Origin: Bacillus sp. FJAT-27445
GTDB lineage: Bacteria > Bacillota > Bacilli > Bacillales > Cytobacillaceae
NCBI RefSeq assembly: GCF_001510665.1
Contig: NZ_LMTI01000006.1
Coordinates: forward strand, 278,516 to 342,515
Length of the DNA stretch: 64,000 bases
Reading direction: 5' to 3'
Below are positions 56,176-64,000 of this stretch, piece by piece. Made by a program: the position numbers and the translations under genes. Each line of letters starts with the position of its first letter. Position 1 is the first letter of the stretch. The notes under the pieces were generated by a model that saw only the letters and a list, made by a program, of their open reading frames with translations, did not search any database and was not told the origin of the DNA.

Positions 56176-56190
56176 GAGATCCATCCTGAC

Positions 56191-56343
56191 CTATTCACCT
56201 TCGAGCTTTTGTTCTTTCGACTTTGTTTTGTCTTCGCGGCCGATTTCATTGCCGGATGTGTATTCGTATGATGCTTCAACACCCGAATACTTCGCTTTTT
56301 TCCCTTTTGGGATACGATATTGAGACAGATTTCTATATACCAT
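56191..56343 (-). CDS. Small charged protein of unknown function
   Basis: A 50-residue protein, charged and without hydrophobic segments: it begins VYRNLSQYRIPKGKKAKYSG and ends KSKEQKLEGE. AAAGGGTG lies nine bases before the ATG. It sits in the 380-base gap between the sugar kinase and ppaC, on the other strand. I do not recognise a family; small spore-associated proteins of Bacillus have this kind of composition. Confidence 0.5.
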   Translation of the reverse strand: MVYRNLSQYRIPKGKKAKYSGVEASYEYTSGNEIGREDKTKSKEQKLEGE

Positions 56344-56555
56344 CCATAAGCACCCTTTCATTTTTCTGCAGCTTTCGGTATTTTTTCTGATTCTTAATGT
56401 TTACCGAAAATCTGACGCTGATTCAAAAAAGGCAGATATCAAATCATTTTGGCGGGGCCAAAAAAAATATTCGCATGCATGTTAGAAAAGATGAAACAGA
56501 ACTGGTAAAATAGACGAGGCGAATTATTTTATTTACAATCAAGGAGAGAATTTGA

Positions 56556-57491
56556 ATGAATAAGGTTCTTGTTTTTGGACATAAAAATCCTGATACAGAT
56601 TCAATTTGTTCTGCAATAGCATATGCGGAGCTGAAGAAAAAGCTTGGATTGGATGCCGAGGCTGTCCGTCTTGGAGAGATTAACGGTGAAACTGCCCACG
56701 CATTGCAAACCTTCGGAGTGGAAGCGCCACGCTATGTCGAGAAGGTTGCGAGTGAAGCAGCCGGCGTCATCCTTGTCGATCATAACGAAAGGCAGCAGAG
56801 CGCCGATGACATTGGCGAGGTCGGCATTTTGGAGGTTATCGACCACCACCGGATCGCCAATTTCGAAACGAGCGACCCGCTTTACTACCGTGCTGAGCCT
56901 GTTGGTTGTACGGCTACAATCCTGAACAAAATCTACAAGGAAAAAGGAATTGAAATTGAAAAAGCCACAGCCGGGCTGATGCTTTCAGCGATTATATCCG
57001 ATTCACTTCTTTTCAAGTCCCCGACATGCACCCAGGAAGATATCGATGCTGCGGCAGAGCTGGCTGAAATTGCAGGGGTCGATGCGGAGAGCTATGGCCT
57101 TGCTATGCTGAAGGCCGGTGCGGACCTAAGTGACAAGTCGATTGCCCAATTGATTTCGCTTGATGCGAAAGAATTCCAAATGGGATCGGCAAAGGTTGAA
57201 ATCGCTCAGGTTAATGCAGTTGATATAAACGATGTTATGGACAGAAAGGCTGAACTTGAAGATGCCATCACTGCAGTTGTTCATTCCAAAGAACTCGATT
57301 TGTTCCTTTTCGTCGTGACCGACATCTTGAAGAATGATTCGGTTGGCCTTGCGATTGGCCGCCATGCCGCCGCTGTGGAACAGGCTTACAATGTTAGCCT
57401 GGAGGACAACACCGCCATTTTAAATGGTGTTGTATCTAGGAAAAAGCAAATCGTCCCTGTCCTGACTGAAACATTCCAGAAACTGAATTAA
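56556..57491 (+). CDS. ppaC: Manganese-dependent inorganic pyrophosphatase
   Basis: A 311-residue family II pyrophosphatase of the DHH superfamily. Metal ligands lie in [21 protein letters not shown] and [10 protein letters not shown], and the second domain binds substrate with SRKKQIVP at the end. It pulls biosynthetic reactions by removing pyrophosphate. AAGGAGAG lies before the ATG. Terminator follows. Confidence 0.97.
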   Translation: MNKVLVFGHKNPDTDSICSAIAYAELKKKLGLDAEAVRLGEINGETAHALQTFGVEAPRYVEKVASEAAGVILVDHNERQQSADDIGEVGILEVIDHHRIANFETSDPLYYRAEPVGCTATILNKIYKEKGIEIEKATAGLMLSAIISDSLLFKSPTCTQEDIDAAAELAEIAGVDAESYGLAMLKAGADLSDKSIAQLISLDAKEFQMGSAKVEIAQVNAVDINDVMDRKAELEDAITAVVHSKELDLFLFVVTDILKNDSVGLAIGRHAAAVEQAYNVSLEDNTAILNGVVSRKKQIVPVLTETFQKLN

Positions 57492-57501
57492 TATATGATT
57501 G

Positions 57502-57534
57502 AAGGCCGTTCCGATACCGGAACGGCCTTTGTTT
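57502..57534. terminator. Bidirectional terminator between ppaC and patB
   Basis: Arms AAGGCCGTTCC and GGAACGGCCTT with a GATAC loop. Confidence 0.9.
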
Positions 57535-57552
57535 ATCCTTTCAGGCGAACGG

Positions 57553-58713
57553 TTAGCTAAAGGCTTTTTTCAGACGGGAAAGACCGTCTTCCAGTACCTC
57601 CCTTGGACAGGCAATATTCATCCGGACAAAACCCTCACCGCCACTCCCATATTTTGAGCCAGGCTCGAGGGCAAGCTTGCCTTTTTCAATAAGCATCCTC
57701 TGAATTTCCTCGTCGGAGGAGGATACTTCCCTGCAGTCTAGCCATAAAAGGAAGGTCCCATCTGGTTCCATCAACTTTATTGCAGGAAGGTTTTTCGCCA
57801 AATAATCCTTTGTAAATGCAATGTTTTCTTCTATGTACTCCAATAAGGCATTAAGCCATTCGGCCCCATGCCGGTATGCAGCTTCCGTTGTGATTGCGGC
57901 AAACGTGTTCAGCGTTTTGAACCCTTGCTTTTTCTGTGCGCCGTTAAATTTTTCGCGGAGCCCCTCATTCGGTATAATTGCCGCAGCTGCCTGAATGCCG
58001 CCAAGGTTAAAGGTTTTGCTTGGGGCAATAAAGGTAACCGAACGATTAGCTATATCTCCACTTAGGGTCGCGATTGGCACATGAATACGGCCTTTGAAGA
58101 TGATATCTGAATGGATTTCATCCGAGATGATTAGACAATCATGCTTGAGGCAAAGCTCTCCAATCCGTTCAAGTTCTGCCTTTGTCCAAACACGGCCGCC
58201 CGGATTATGAGGGTTGCAAAGCAGGAACAGTTTGCAGCCTTTTTTTAAAGCGTCCTCAAGGTTGGCAAAATCGATTTCATAGCGTCCTTCTTTTAAAACG
58301 AGCGGTGATTCTTCAACCAACCTGCCGTTCGCTTCTATCATTTCAAAAAAAGGATTATAGACAGGAGGCTGGATAAGAACTTTATCCCCGGGTTCCGTGA
58401 ATGCCTGAATCGAAGCGGCGATTGCGGGAACAACCCCGCTTGCAAAGGCCAGCCAGGAATGGTCGATTGCCCATCCGTGCCGTGAAGAAAGCCAGCTGCT
58501 GATCGCTTCGTGGACGGAGGGCTGAACAAAGGTATAGCCGAAAATTCCGTGCTCTACCCGTGCTTGGACGGCATCAATTAATCCTTGAGGAGGACGGAAA
58601 TCCATATCCGCGATCCACATTGGCAAGACATCATCTGTCCCGTAAATCTCTTTGGTCATCTCCCATTTTATTGACGCGGTGTTTAGCCTGTTGATTTTTT
58701 CATTGAAATTCAT
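57553..58713 (-). CDS. patB: PLP-dependent C-S lyase PatB/MalY
   Basis: A 386-residue fold-type I PLP enzyme that cleaves cystathionine and related C-S bonds. The PLP lysine is in FIAPSKTFNLGGIQ. LPMWIADMDFRPP, NPHNPGGRVWTKAEL and ISDEIHSDIIF are typical of the MalY/PatB group. The ATG at 58713 follows a GGGGGTC site. It is divergent from yugE with a reversed structured repeat between. Confidence 0.94.
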   Translation of the reverse strand: MNFNEKINRLNTASIKWEMTKEIYGTDDVLPMWIADMDFRPPQGLIDAVQARVEHGIFGYTFVQPSVHEAISSWLSSRHGWAIDHSWLAFASGVVPAIAASIQAFTEPGDKVLIQPPVYNPFFEMIEANGRLVEESPLVLKEGRYEIDFANLEDALKKGCKLFLLCNPHNPGGRVWTKAELERIGELCLKHDCLIISDEIHSDIIFKGRIHVPIATLSGDIANRSVTFIAPSKTFNLGGIQAAAAIIPNEGLREKFNGAQKKQGFKTLNTFAAITTEAAYRHGAEWLNALLEYIEENIAFTKDYLAKNLPAIKLMEPDGTFLLWLDCREVSSSDEEIQRMLIEKGKLALEPGSKYGSGGEGFVRMNIACPREVLEDGLSRLKKAFS

Positions 58714-58781
58714 GATAGACCCCCGACAGCATAATTTTTTTCGTATTAAATATATGGTAAAATAAAGCGGCAGAACGGTCA

Positions 58782-58844
58782 CGATTGGTTCAACTATGCC
58801 CCTGACGAACACAGCGGCTAGTTTTATTATTTTTCACCAATCGG
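58782..58844 (-). repeat. Structured ACCAATCGG repeat, reversed copy
   Basis: On the minus strand CCGATTGGTG, then GCCGCTGTGTTCGTCAGGGGC and TAGTTGAACCAATCG match the 37044-37109 element in order, with the outer stem kept (CCGATTGGT/ACCAATCG). Confidence 0.7.
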
Positions 58845-58894
58845 CTTTTAAGGCTTACTGGATAAAACGAGTTAATCGAATTGCAGGTGATAGC

Positions 58895-59155
58895 ATGGAA
58901 ACAGCGGTGATAAACCTTCTTTTGGCGGATGAGCTAAATGAATGGGATCCATTCGGTATCGGCGGCGGATCCTATGACCCAGAAATAGCTGATGCCATCC
59001 AGGCCGTATACTTATCCGATGTTGAAGAAGAACTTGCGGTACGGCTGCAGTCCATATATGAATTCTCCTTCGAGCAGATTATTCCTCTCGAAAATTGTCT
59101 GAAAGTGGCGAAAAAGCTACTTTTCATAAAAAATGAAAGCTCCTGTTCATTTTAA
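58895..59155 (+). CDS. yugE: YugE (DUF1871) protein
   Basis: An 86-residue protein of DUF1871. It has NEWDPFGIGGGSYDPEIADAI, then a helical tail ending LKVAKKLLFI. Function unknown. GCAGGTGAT lies before the ATG at 58895. It is next to patB as in B. subtilis. Confidence 0.86.
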   Translation: METAVINLLLADELNEWDPFGIGGGSYDPEIADAIQAVYLSDVEEELAVRLQSIYEFSFEQIIPLENCLKVAKKLLFIKNESSCSF

Positions 59156-59216
59156 GTGAATTTTCCCCTCTTTTTATAGGGGTTATGGCATTGCAGAAAT
59201 CGGAAACTAAGCTACC

Positions 59217-59257
59217 AAAACAGCGGCAAATCATTCAAATGATTTCCGCTGTTTTTA
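59217..59257. terminator. Bidirectional terminator between yugE and yugF
   Basis: Arms AAAACAGCGGCAAATCATT and AATGATTTCCGCTGTTTTT nearly perfect. Confidence 0.9.
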
Positions 59258-59275
59258 TTTTAACACTGTGTTCGA

Positions 59276-60118
59276 TTAGTGATCATTGCTTCTCTCAATA
59301 AACTCCCGCATATGCCGGTATACCTCCTCGGGACGTTCCTCCGGGACGAGGTGGCCGGTGTTCTTTAGTACGATGAGCTCGGAATTTTTCAAATCCCCTT
59401 GCAGCCTTTTGCCAACTGCAAGAGGAACGACTTGGTCATGCTCTCCCCAGACGAGCAGGCTCGGGGTGAAAATCTTCCGGAGTGCTTCCGGGGATAGCTC
59501 GCCTTCACGGTCGTGGATTAGACGCCCAAGCCCATGAAACATTTGCTTGTCCAAAAATGGCTGCATATACCCCCGCAGCATATCCTCATCGATCAGAGAC
59601 TGATCATGGACGACAAGCTTTAAATTCTTTTTGACACCGCCCGAACGGACAAGCCACCGCTTGACTGCCAGATGGAAAAACGGCATTCGGCTGCCAATGG
59701 ATAGCAGCCTTCCAGGAGGCTCCAAGTAGCTCGAACTGCACATCAAAACCGCCTTACTGGCCAATTGGGGTTCCAGTGCAATCATATTGAGGGCATATTG
59801 CCCGCCCATTGAGTGCCCCGCCAAAATTGGCTTTTTAATATTCAATTCATTCAAAAGGGCAATTATCGTTGAAGCGATATTTTTATAGGAATACAGAAAC
59901 TTCGTTGATTTACCGCTTTTGCCAAAAGGGGGAACATCCACGTTTAACACATTGTATTCATTTGCCAGAAGCGGAACGAGCTTCCGGAAACTGAAAGAGG
60001 ATGACAGGAATCCATGCAAGAGGACGACTGTTTGAGCTGTCTCGTTGCGGGAATGCCATTCATAGTACAGGTCAATTCCATTTATCTCTTTAATCGTAGC
60101 TTCTGCTGTATGGTTCAT
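59276..60118 (-). CDS. yugF: Alpha/beta hydrolase YugF
   Basis: A 280-residue alpha/beta hydrolase. The oxyanion region is VVLLHGFLSSSF, the nucleophile elbow AGHSMGGQYAL, the acid is in LLVWGEHDQVVP and the catalytic histidine in NTGHLVPEERPE. The substrate is unknown. It overlaps the short upstream ORF by four bases (ATGA). Confidence 0.9.
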   Translation of the reverse strand: MNHTAEATIKEINGIDLYYEWHSRNETAQTVVLLHGFLSSSFSFRKLVPLLANEYNVLNVDVPPFGKSGKSTKFLYSYKNIASTIIALLNELNIKKPILAGHSMGGQYALNMIALEPQLASKAVLMCSSSYLEPPGRLLSIGSRMPFFHLAVKRWLVRSGGVKKNLKLVVHDQSLIDEDMLRGYMQPFLDKQMFHGLGRLIHDREGELSPEALRKIFTPSLLVWGEHDQVVPLAVGKRLQGDLKNSELIVLKNTGHLVPEERPEEVYRHMREFIERSNDH

Positions 60119-60276
60119 ATGACCCTCCCTAGGTGAAATTTGATCTGTATAGAGTATATATCAAATACCATACCCAGTTCCTCGTTCGAATCCTCCATAA
60201 CATTGAAAAAAGAAGAAAAAACAGCCTCTTGCTCTTTATTAAAAAATAATTCCATGGCCCTTGTGGTATTTTTCAA
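60115..60276 (-). CDS. Small ORF coupled to yugF
   Basis: A 53-residue ORF that ends in ATGA overlap with yugF. It starts at TTG (60276) with GGAGGTGG nine bases upstream. The product is acidic and aromatic in the middle (FFNKEQEAVFSSFFNVMED). I do not recognise a family. The coupling and ribosome site support it being real, perhaps as a leader. Confidence 0.55.
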   Translation of the reverse strand: MKNTTRAMELFFNKEQEAVFSSFFNVMEDSNEELGMVFDIYSIQIKFHLGRVI

Positions 60277-60365
60277 CCCCAGCCACCTCCAATCCTGACA
60301 TAGGAAATTGTGTTTATTCAAGCGTGTTCTGTGGAATATGGGTATTGGGATATGTATAGAGCCTT

Positions 60366-60394
60366 TTGATTTAATCCTTTGTTTGTGTTATAAT
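60366..60394 (+). promoter_or_regulatory. Sigma-A promoter of gsp13
   Basis: TTGATT and TATAAT with a 17-base spacer, about 50 bases before the ATG. General stress protein 13 is known as stress-induced in B. subtilis, but I saw no clear sigma-B site. Confidence 0.65.
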
Positions 60395-60446
60395 TTTATA
60401 TTGCGTATAAAAGGGATAAAATTCTACAAAACTTAGGAGTGTTTAT

Positions 60447-60845
60447 ATGTCAGAGAAAATTGAAACAGGCAGCGTCCTGACTGGAAAGGTGACGGGAATC
60501 CAGCCTTATGGAGCCTTTGTTGCCCTTGACGGGAATACACAGGGACTTGTCCATATTTCGGAAGTTACGCACGGTTACGTTAAGGATATTAATGAATTTT
60601 TAAAGGTTGGGGACGAGGTTAATGTGAAAGTCCTGTCCGTTGACGAGGAAGCGGGAAAGGTTAGCCTTTCCATCCGCGCAACCGAAGAAGCACCAGTCCA
60701 GCCTGCGAAGCCAAAGAAGCCGCGCCAAAAGCGCCAGGCTGCAGCAATCATGCCTGAAGCTGAACAGCAGCAGGGCTTCAACACCTTAAAGGAAAAACTG
60801 CAGGAATGGATTGACCAATCCCAGCAGGAAGAAATAAATAAATAA
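60447..60845 (+). CDS. yugI: S1-domain RNA-binding general stress protein 13
   Basis: A 132-residue protein with an N-terminal S1 domain (GSVLTGKVTGIQPYGAFVAL and GLVHISEV) and a Lys/Pro-rich then Gln-rich tail. It binds RNA or ribosomes and is called GSP13 in B. subtilis. CTTAGGAGTG lies before the ATG. Terminator follows. Confidence 0.92.
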   Translation: MSEKIETGSVLTGKVTGIQPYGAFVALDGNTQGLVHISEVTHGYVKDINEFLKVGDEVNVKVLSVDEEAGKVSLSIRATEEAPVQPAKPKKPRQKRQAAAIMPEAEQQQGFNTLKEKLQEWIDQSQQEEINK

Positions 60846-60853
60846 ATGTATGT

Positions 60854-60889
60854 AAAGGCCTGTTCCCGTATCGGAATAGGCCTTTTTTT
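60854..60889 (+). terminator. Terminator after yugI
   Basis: Arms AAAGGCCTGTTCC and GGAATAGGCCTTT with seven T. Confidence 0.88.
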
Positions 60890-61039
60890 CGGATATTGAA
60901 GTATTCTTTTACAGACGTGAACAATCCTGTCTTAAGTTATGAGTAGTTCAAAAAAAAGCTTTTCTTATGTACAATATAGATAGCAGTATATAGTAGTCAT
61001 TATACGGGGGCTCTGCCCTTAAAAAATGGAGGGAATTTA

Positions 61040-62245
61040 ATGGTACATACGACAAAATCCCAGAATGTAATTGAACAAACAGAAAGATATGGCGCACATA
61101 ACTACCACCCGCTGCCAATTGTCATCTCAAAGGCAGAAGGTGTTTGGGTTGAAGACCCTGAAGGCAATAAATATATGGATATGCTAAGTGCCTATTCGGC
61201 TGTCAACCAGGGGCACCGACATCCGAAAATCATCCAGGCGCTGAAGGACCAGGCCGACCGGGTAACACTTACATCCCGAGCTTTCCACAATGACCAGCTT
61301 GGCCCGTGGTATGAAAAAATTTGCCAGTTGGCAAATAAGGAAATGGCGCTTCCAATGAATACTGGTGCCGAGGCGGTTGAAACGGCAATCAAGGCTGCAA
61401 GGCGCTGGGCTTATTTTAAAAAAGGCGTTGAAAATAATAAGGCTGAAATTATTGGCTGCATAGGCAACTTCCATGGCCGGACGATGACAGCCGTTTCACT
61501 GTCATCGGAAGAGGAGTACAAAAAAGGCTTCGGCCCGATGCTTCCTGGGATTAATCTGATTCCGTACGGTGATATTGATGCGTTGAAGGAAGCGATAACA
61601 CCAAACACCGCGGCCTTCCTGATCGAACCGATCCAGGGAGAAGCAGGGATCATCATTCCGCCTGTAGGATTTTTGAAAAAGGCGTATGAACTCTGTAAGG
61701 AAAACAATGTCCTATTCATCGCCGACGAAATCCAGGCAGGGCTGGCACGCTCAGGAAAAATGTTCGCTTGCGAATGGGAAGGCTTTGAGCCGGATATGTA
61801 TATATTAGGGAAAGCGCTTGGAGGAGGAGTATTCCCGATTTCGTGTGTAGTCGCGAATAAAGATATCCTTGGAGTGTTCAACCCAGGCTCACACGGCTCT
61901 ACATTCGGGGGCAATCCGATGGCATGTGCTGTTTCCATTGCAGCCCTTGATGTACTCGTTGATGAAAAGCTAGCCGAGCGTTCCCTGGAACTTGGTGAAT
62001 ACTTCATGGGCAAATTGAAGGAAATTTCCAACCCAAGGATTAAAGAAGTTCGCGGTCGGGGTCTGTTTATCGGCATTGAACTGAACGAGCCTGCGCGCAA
62101 GTATTGTGAAGAACTGAAGGAAGAAGGACTTCTTTGCAAGGAAACCCATGAAACCGTTATTCGTTTCGCTCCGCCGCTTGTCATTTCAAAGGAAGAGCTT
62201 GATTGGGCAATTGAACGAATTAAAAAGGTTATTGATAAAGAATAA
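61040..62245 (+). CDS. rocD: Ornithine aminotransferase
   Basis: A 401-residue class III PLP aminotransferase that converts ornithine and 2-oxoglutarate to glutamate semialdehyde and glutamate. The PLP lysine is in [31 protein letters not shown] and [14 protein letters not shown] are typical. AATGGAGGG lies before the ATG. A TTCAAA/TACAAT pair with 17-base spacing lies at about 60948-60976; I did not see a sigma-54 site, as in the B. subtilis rocDEF promoter. It is followed by a glutamate dehydrogenase. Confidence 0.95.
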   Translation: MVHTTKSQNVIEQTERYGAHNYHPLPIVISKAEGVWVEDPEGNKYMDMLSAYSAVNQGHRHPKIIQALKDQADRVTLTSRAFHNDQLGPWYEKICQLANKEMALPMNTGAEAVETAIKAARRWAYFKKGVENNKAEIIGCIGNFHGRTMTAVSLSSEEEYKKGFGPMLPGINLIPYGDIDALKEAITPNTAAFLIEPIQGEAGIIIPPVGFLKKAYELCKENNVLFIADEIQAGLARSGKMFACEWEGFEPDMYILGKALGGGVFPISCVVANKDILGVFNPGSHGSTFGGNPMACAVSIAALDVLVDEKLAERSLELGEYFMGKLKEISNPRIKEVRGRGLFIGIELNEPARKYCEELKEEGLLCKETHETVIRFAPPLVISKEELDWAIERIKKVIDKE

Positions 62246-62362
62246 TTTGATTTACCTAAGGCAGAGTAATGGATTAACATCCTTCCAGTATTTTTTAACA
62301 ATATAATTCTTTGAAAATAAATCTGCTGTTTAAATTGGCACTAGCCGGTAAGGAGATCCCCC

Positions 62363-63589
62363 ATGCTAGAATCAACGCAAATTGTGATGAAGGAAGCGCT
62401 TGGGAAACTGGGCTATAAGGAAGAAGTCTATGAGCTATTAAAAGAACCGTCCAGGCTGCTTGAGGTCCGCATTCCCGTCATGATGGATGACAGGTCTTTT
62501 AAAGTGTTCACAGGCTACCGGGCGCAGCACAATGATGCGGCCGGCCCAATCAAGGGGGGCGTCCGTTTCCATCCGGACGTAAATGCAGATATCATCAAAG
62601 CACTTTCACTCTGGACAGGGCTTAAATGCGGGATTGCCGACCTGCCTTTTGGTGGCGGCAAAGGCGGGGTTGCCTGTGATCCAAGACGCCTTAGCCTCGG
62701 AGAGCTGGAGCGGCTTAGCCGGGGGTATGTCCGTGCGGTCTCGCAAATTGTAGGTCCCGCAAAGGATATTCTAGGGCCGGATGTGTTCACAAACTCGCAA
62801 ATAATGGCCTGGATGGTGGATGAATACAGTAGGTTGAGCAACTTTGATTCTCCAGGATTTATCTCTGGAAAGCCACTCTCCCTCGGCGGGTCGGAGGGAA
62901 GGGAAAAAGCTAGCGCGCTAGGAGTTGCGATTTGCGTTGAAGAGGCGGCTAAAAGGAAACGGCTTCGTTTAAAGGGCTCCCGTGTCATTATCCAAGGGTT
63001 TGGAAATGCCGGCAGCTATCTTGCGAAATACCTTCACGATACAGGAGCAATCATTGTGGGCATATCGGACGCTTATGGTGCTCTCTATGACCCGGATGGG
63101 CTTCCTGTCGAGTATTTGCTTAACCGGCGTGATAGCTTTGGAACGGTTACATCGCTCTTTGAAGGAACGATTTCGAATGCGGAGTTGCTGGAGCAGGATT
63201 GCGACATTCTGGTTCCAGCCGCTGTTTCCGGGCAAATTACCTCGGAAAATGCCCATAATATTCAAGCTTCCATCATCGTCGAGGCTGCCGGTGGGCCAAC
63301 AACTCTTGGAGCAGAAAAAATACTCGATGGCAGGGATATCCTTGTAGTTCCATACGTCCTTGCCGGCGCGGGCGGAATCATTGTTTCTTATTTTGAATGG
63401 GTACAGAATAAACAAGGGCTATATTGGATGCTTGAGGAAATTGAGCATGGCCTGCGTGTAAAAATGACTGGGGCTTTCAATGCCATCTATGAATCAGCAA
63501 AAGCCCGGAGAATTAACATGCGCCTTGCCGCTTATATGGCGGGAGCAAAAAAAATGGCTGAAGCCTCTATATGGAGAGGCTGGGTATAG
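62363..63589 (+). CDS. Divergent NAD-glutamate dehydrogenase
   Basis: A 408-residue GDH. K88 and the catalytic K100 (DLPFGGGKGG) and D135 (GPAKDILGPDV) are kept, as is the NAD site IIQGFGNAGSYLAKY. The tract usually PDxLAxAGG reads VPYVLAGAGG, with Tyr for Asp, and the loop after D135 differs (ILG for IPA). It is less like RocG/GudB than the rest of the protein would suggest and may have changed specificity. GGAGATCCC lies before the ATG. Terminator follows. Confidence 0.9.
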   Translation: MLESTQIVMKEALGKLGYKEEVYELLKEPSRLLEVRIPVMMDDRSFKVFTGYRAQHNDAAGPIKGGVRFHPDVNADIIKALSLWTGLKCGIADLPFGGGKGGVACDPRRLSLGELERLSRGYVRAVSQIVGPAKDILGPDVFTNSQIMAWMVDEYSRLSNFDSPGFISGKPLSLGGSEGREKASALGVAICVEEAAKRKRLRLKGSRVIIQGFGNAGSYLAKYLHDTGAIIVGISDAYGALYDPDGLPVEYLLNRRDSFGTVTSLFEGTISNAELLEQDCDILVPAAVSGQITSENAHNIQASIIVEAAGGPTTLGAEKILDGRDILVVPYVLAGAGGIIVSYFEWVQNKQGLYWMLEEIEHGLRVKMTGAFNAIYESAKARRINMRLAAYMAGAKKMAEASIWRGWV

Positions 63590-63595
63590 GAAATA

Positions 63596-63630
63596 GAAAA
63601 GTCCCCGCGGATTGCCACGGGGACTTTTCG
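63596..63630 (+). terminator. Terminator after the glutamate dehydrogenase gene
   Basis: Arms GAAAAGTCCCCG and CGGGGACTTTTC. Confidence 0.9.
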
Positions 63631-63688
63631 TATAAGTTTTTTGTAAATAAGAGTCCTACAGGTTTTTGGCTTTCGCCTAAGTTCGTAC

Positions 63689-63922
63689 CTATCTTGTCGG
63701 GTTGGTTTGGGCTGCTTCTTCTCTTTCATGGCTTGGGGCAAACAACAGGCCAAGGTTAACCAAGCCCGCAATGCCGACTAGTCCGTAAATGATTCTGGAA
63801 ACTGCCGAATCCTGCCCTCCAAAGATGGAAGCAACTAAATCAAATTGGAAGAACCCAACAAGGCCCCAGTTTATTGCTCCAATAATCGTAAGGACAAGTG
63901 CAATCCTTTGAATTGTGCTCAT
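63689..63922 (-). CDS. yuzA: DUF378 membrane protein YuzA
   Basis: A 77-residue membrane protein of DUF378. It has IALVLTIIGAINWGLVGFF and IIYGLVGIAGLVNLGLLFA. Function unknown. AAAGGAGG lies six bases before the ATG at 63922; a tandem ATG at 63925 is closer. It is the last gene in the window. Confidence 0.88.
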   Translation of the reverse strand: MSTIQRIALVLTIIGAINWGLVGFFQFDLVASIFGGQDSAVSRIIYGLVGIAGLVNLGLLFAPSHEREEAAQTNPTR

Positions 63923-64000
63923 CATGAACCTCCTTTTATTTGTTATCACTACTAATGTGGACATGATGAGGAATTTTATACATACACGAACCGCTGCCGT

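Noticed and set aside
60890-61039. Sigma-54 promoter before rocD
   Set aside because: I searched for a TGGCAC-n5-TTGCA pattern and found none; only a sigma-A-like pair is visible.
61411-62301. 296-codon minus-strand frame
   Set aside because: It is antisense to rocD and has a Ser/Pro-rich composition typical of shadow frames.

Overview
The window is a Bacillaceae chromosome segment. The evidence is a GC content in the mid-40s, Bacillus-type Shine-Dalgarno sites, frequent TTG/GTG starts, spore genes (yutH, a YhcN-type lipoprotein, kapB/kapD) and long runs of gene order shared with the Bacillus subtilis yus, yur (suf), yun, yut, yum, yui, kap and yug regions. It is not B. subtilis itself: gene content differs (kinB and yunB are not seen in their usual places) and many dispersed palindromic repeats occupy the intergenic DNA. 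I see no prophage, CRISPR array, rRNA or tRNA gene. The only mobile element is a single IS605-type unit carrying tnpB alone.

Layout: 1-2.0 kb, end of a galactose operon (galE, galT). 2.3-2.6 kb, a candidate cyclic-di-GMP-I riboswitch ahead of an unknown 55-residue ORF with its own terminator. 2.7-6.2 kb, a polysaccharide deacetylase, a DUF5946 protein, a small membrane protein and a Cof-type HAD phosphatase. 6.4-8.5 kb, yusI-gcvH-yusG-yusF-yusE. 8.8-10.4 kb, the TnpB element. 10.4-12.2 kb, an MFS transporter and yusD. 12.2-15.3 kb, two successive complete SAM riboswitches, each with its own promoter and terminator, ahead of metNPQ. 15.5-22.3 kb, a yurZ-like gene, tandem hairpin repeats and sufCDSUB. 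22.4-30.7 kb, yunF, yunE, yunD, yunC, an NSS transporter with a 35-residue small subunit, lytH and lipA. 31-45.4 kb, the yut/yum/yui block, in which the yutC-like lipoprotein gene carries an in-frame stop. 45.5-64 kb, yuiC, a DUF309 gene, pepA, dedA, yuxO, kapD, kapB, a lipoprotein cyclophilin, a HAD/membrane/sugar-kinase cluster, ppaC, patB, yugE, yugF, gsp13, rocD, a divergent glutamate dehydrogenase and yuzA.

Themes: sulfur and methionine (SAM riboswitches, metNPQ, SUF, lipA, patB, NSS transporter), Fe-S cluster work (suf, yutI, yutM), respiratory or ferredoxin flavoproteins (yutJ, yumB, yumC), sporulation and kinase-pathway proteins, and arginine/ornithine/glutamate catabolism. The features I find most worth following up are the c-di-GMP riboswitch with its unknown ORF, the TnpB element with a readable guide, the duplicated SAM riboswitch, an intra-operon terminator-like hairpin before sufB, and several families of structured intergenic repeats. 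Product names rest on recognition of motifs and gene order, not on database searches.
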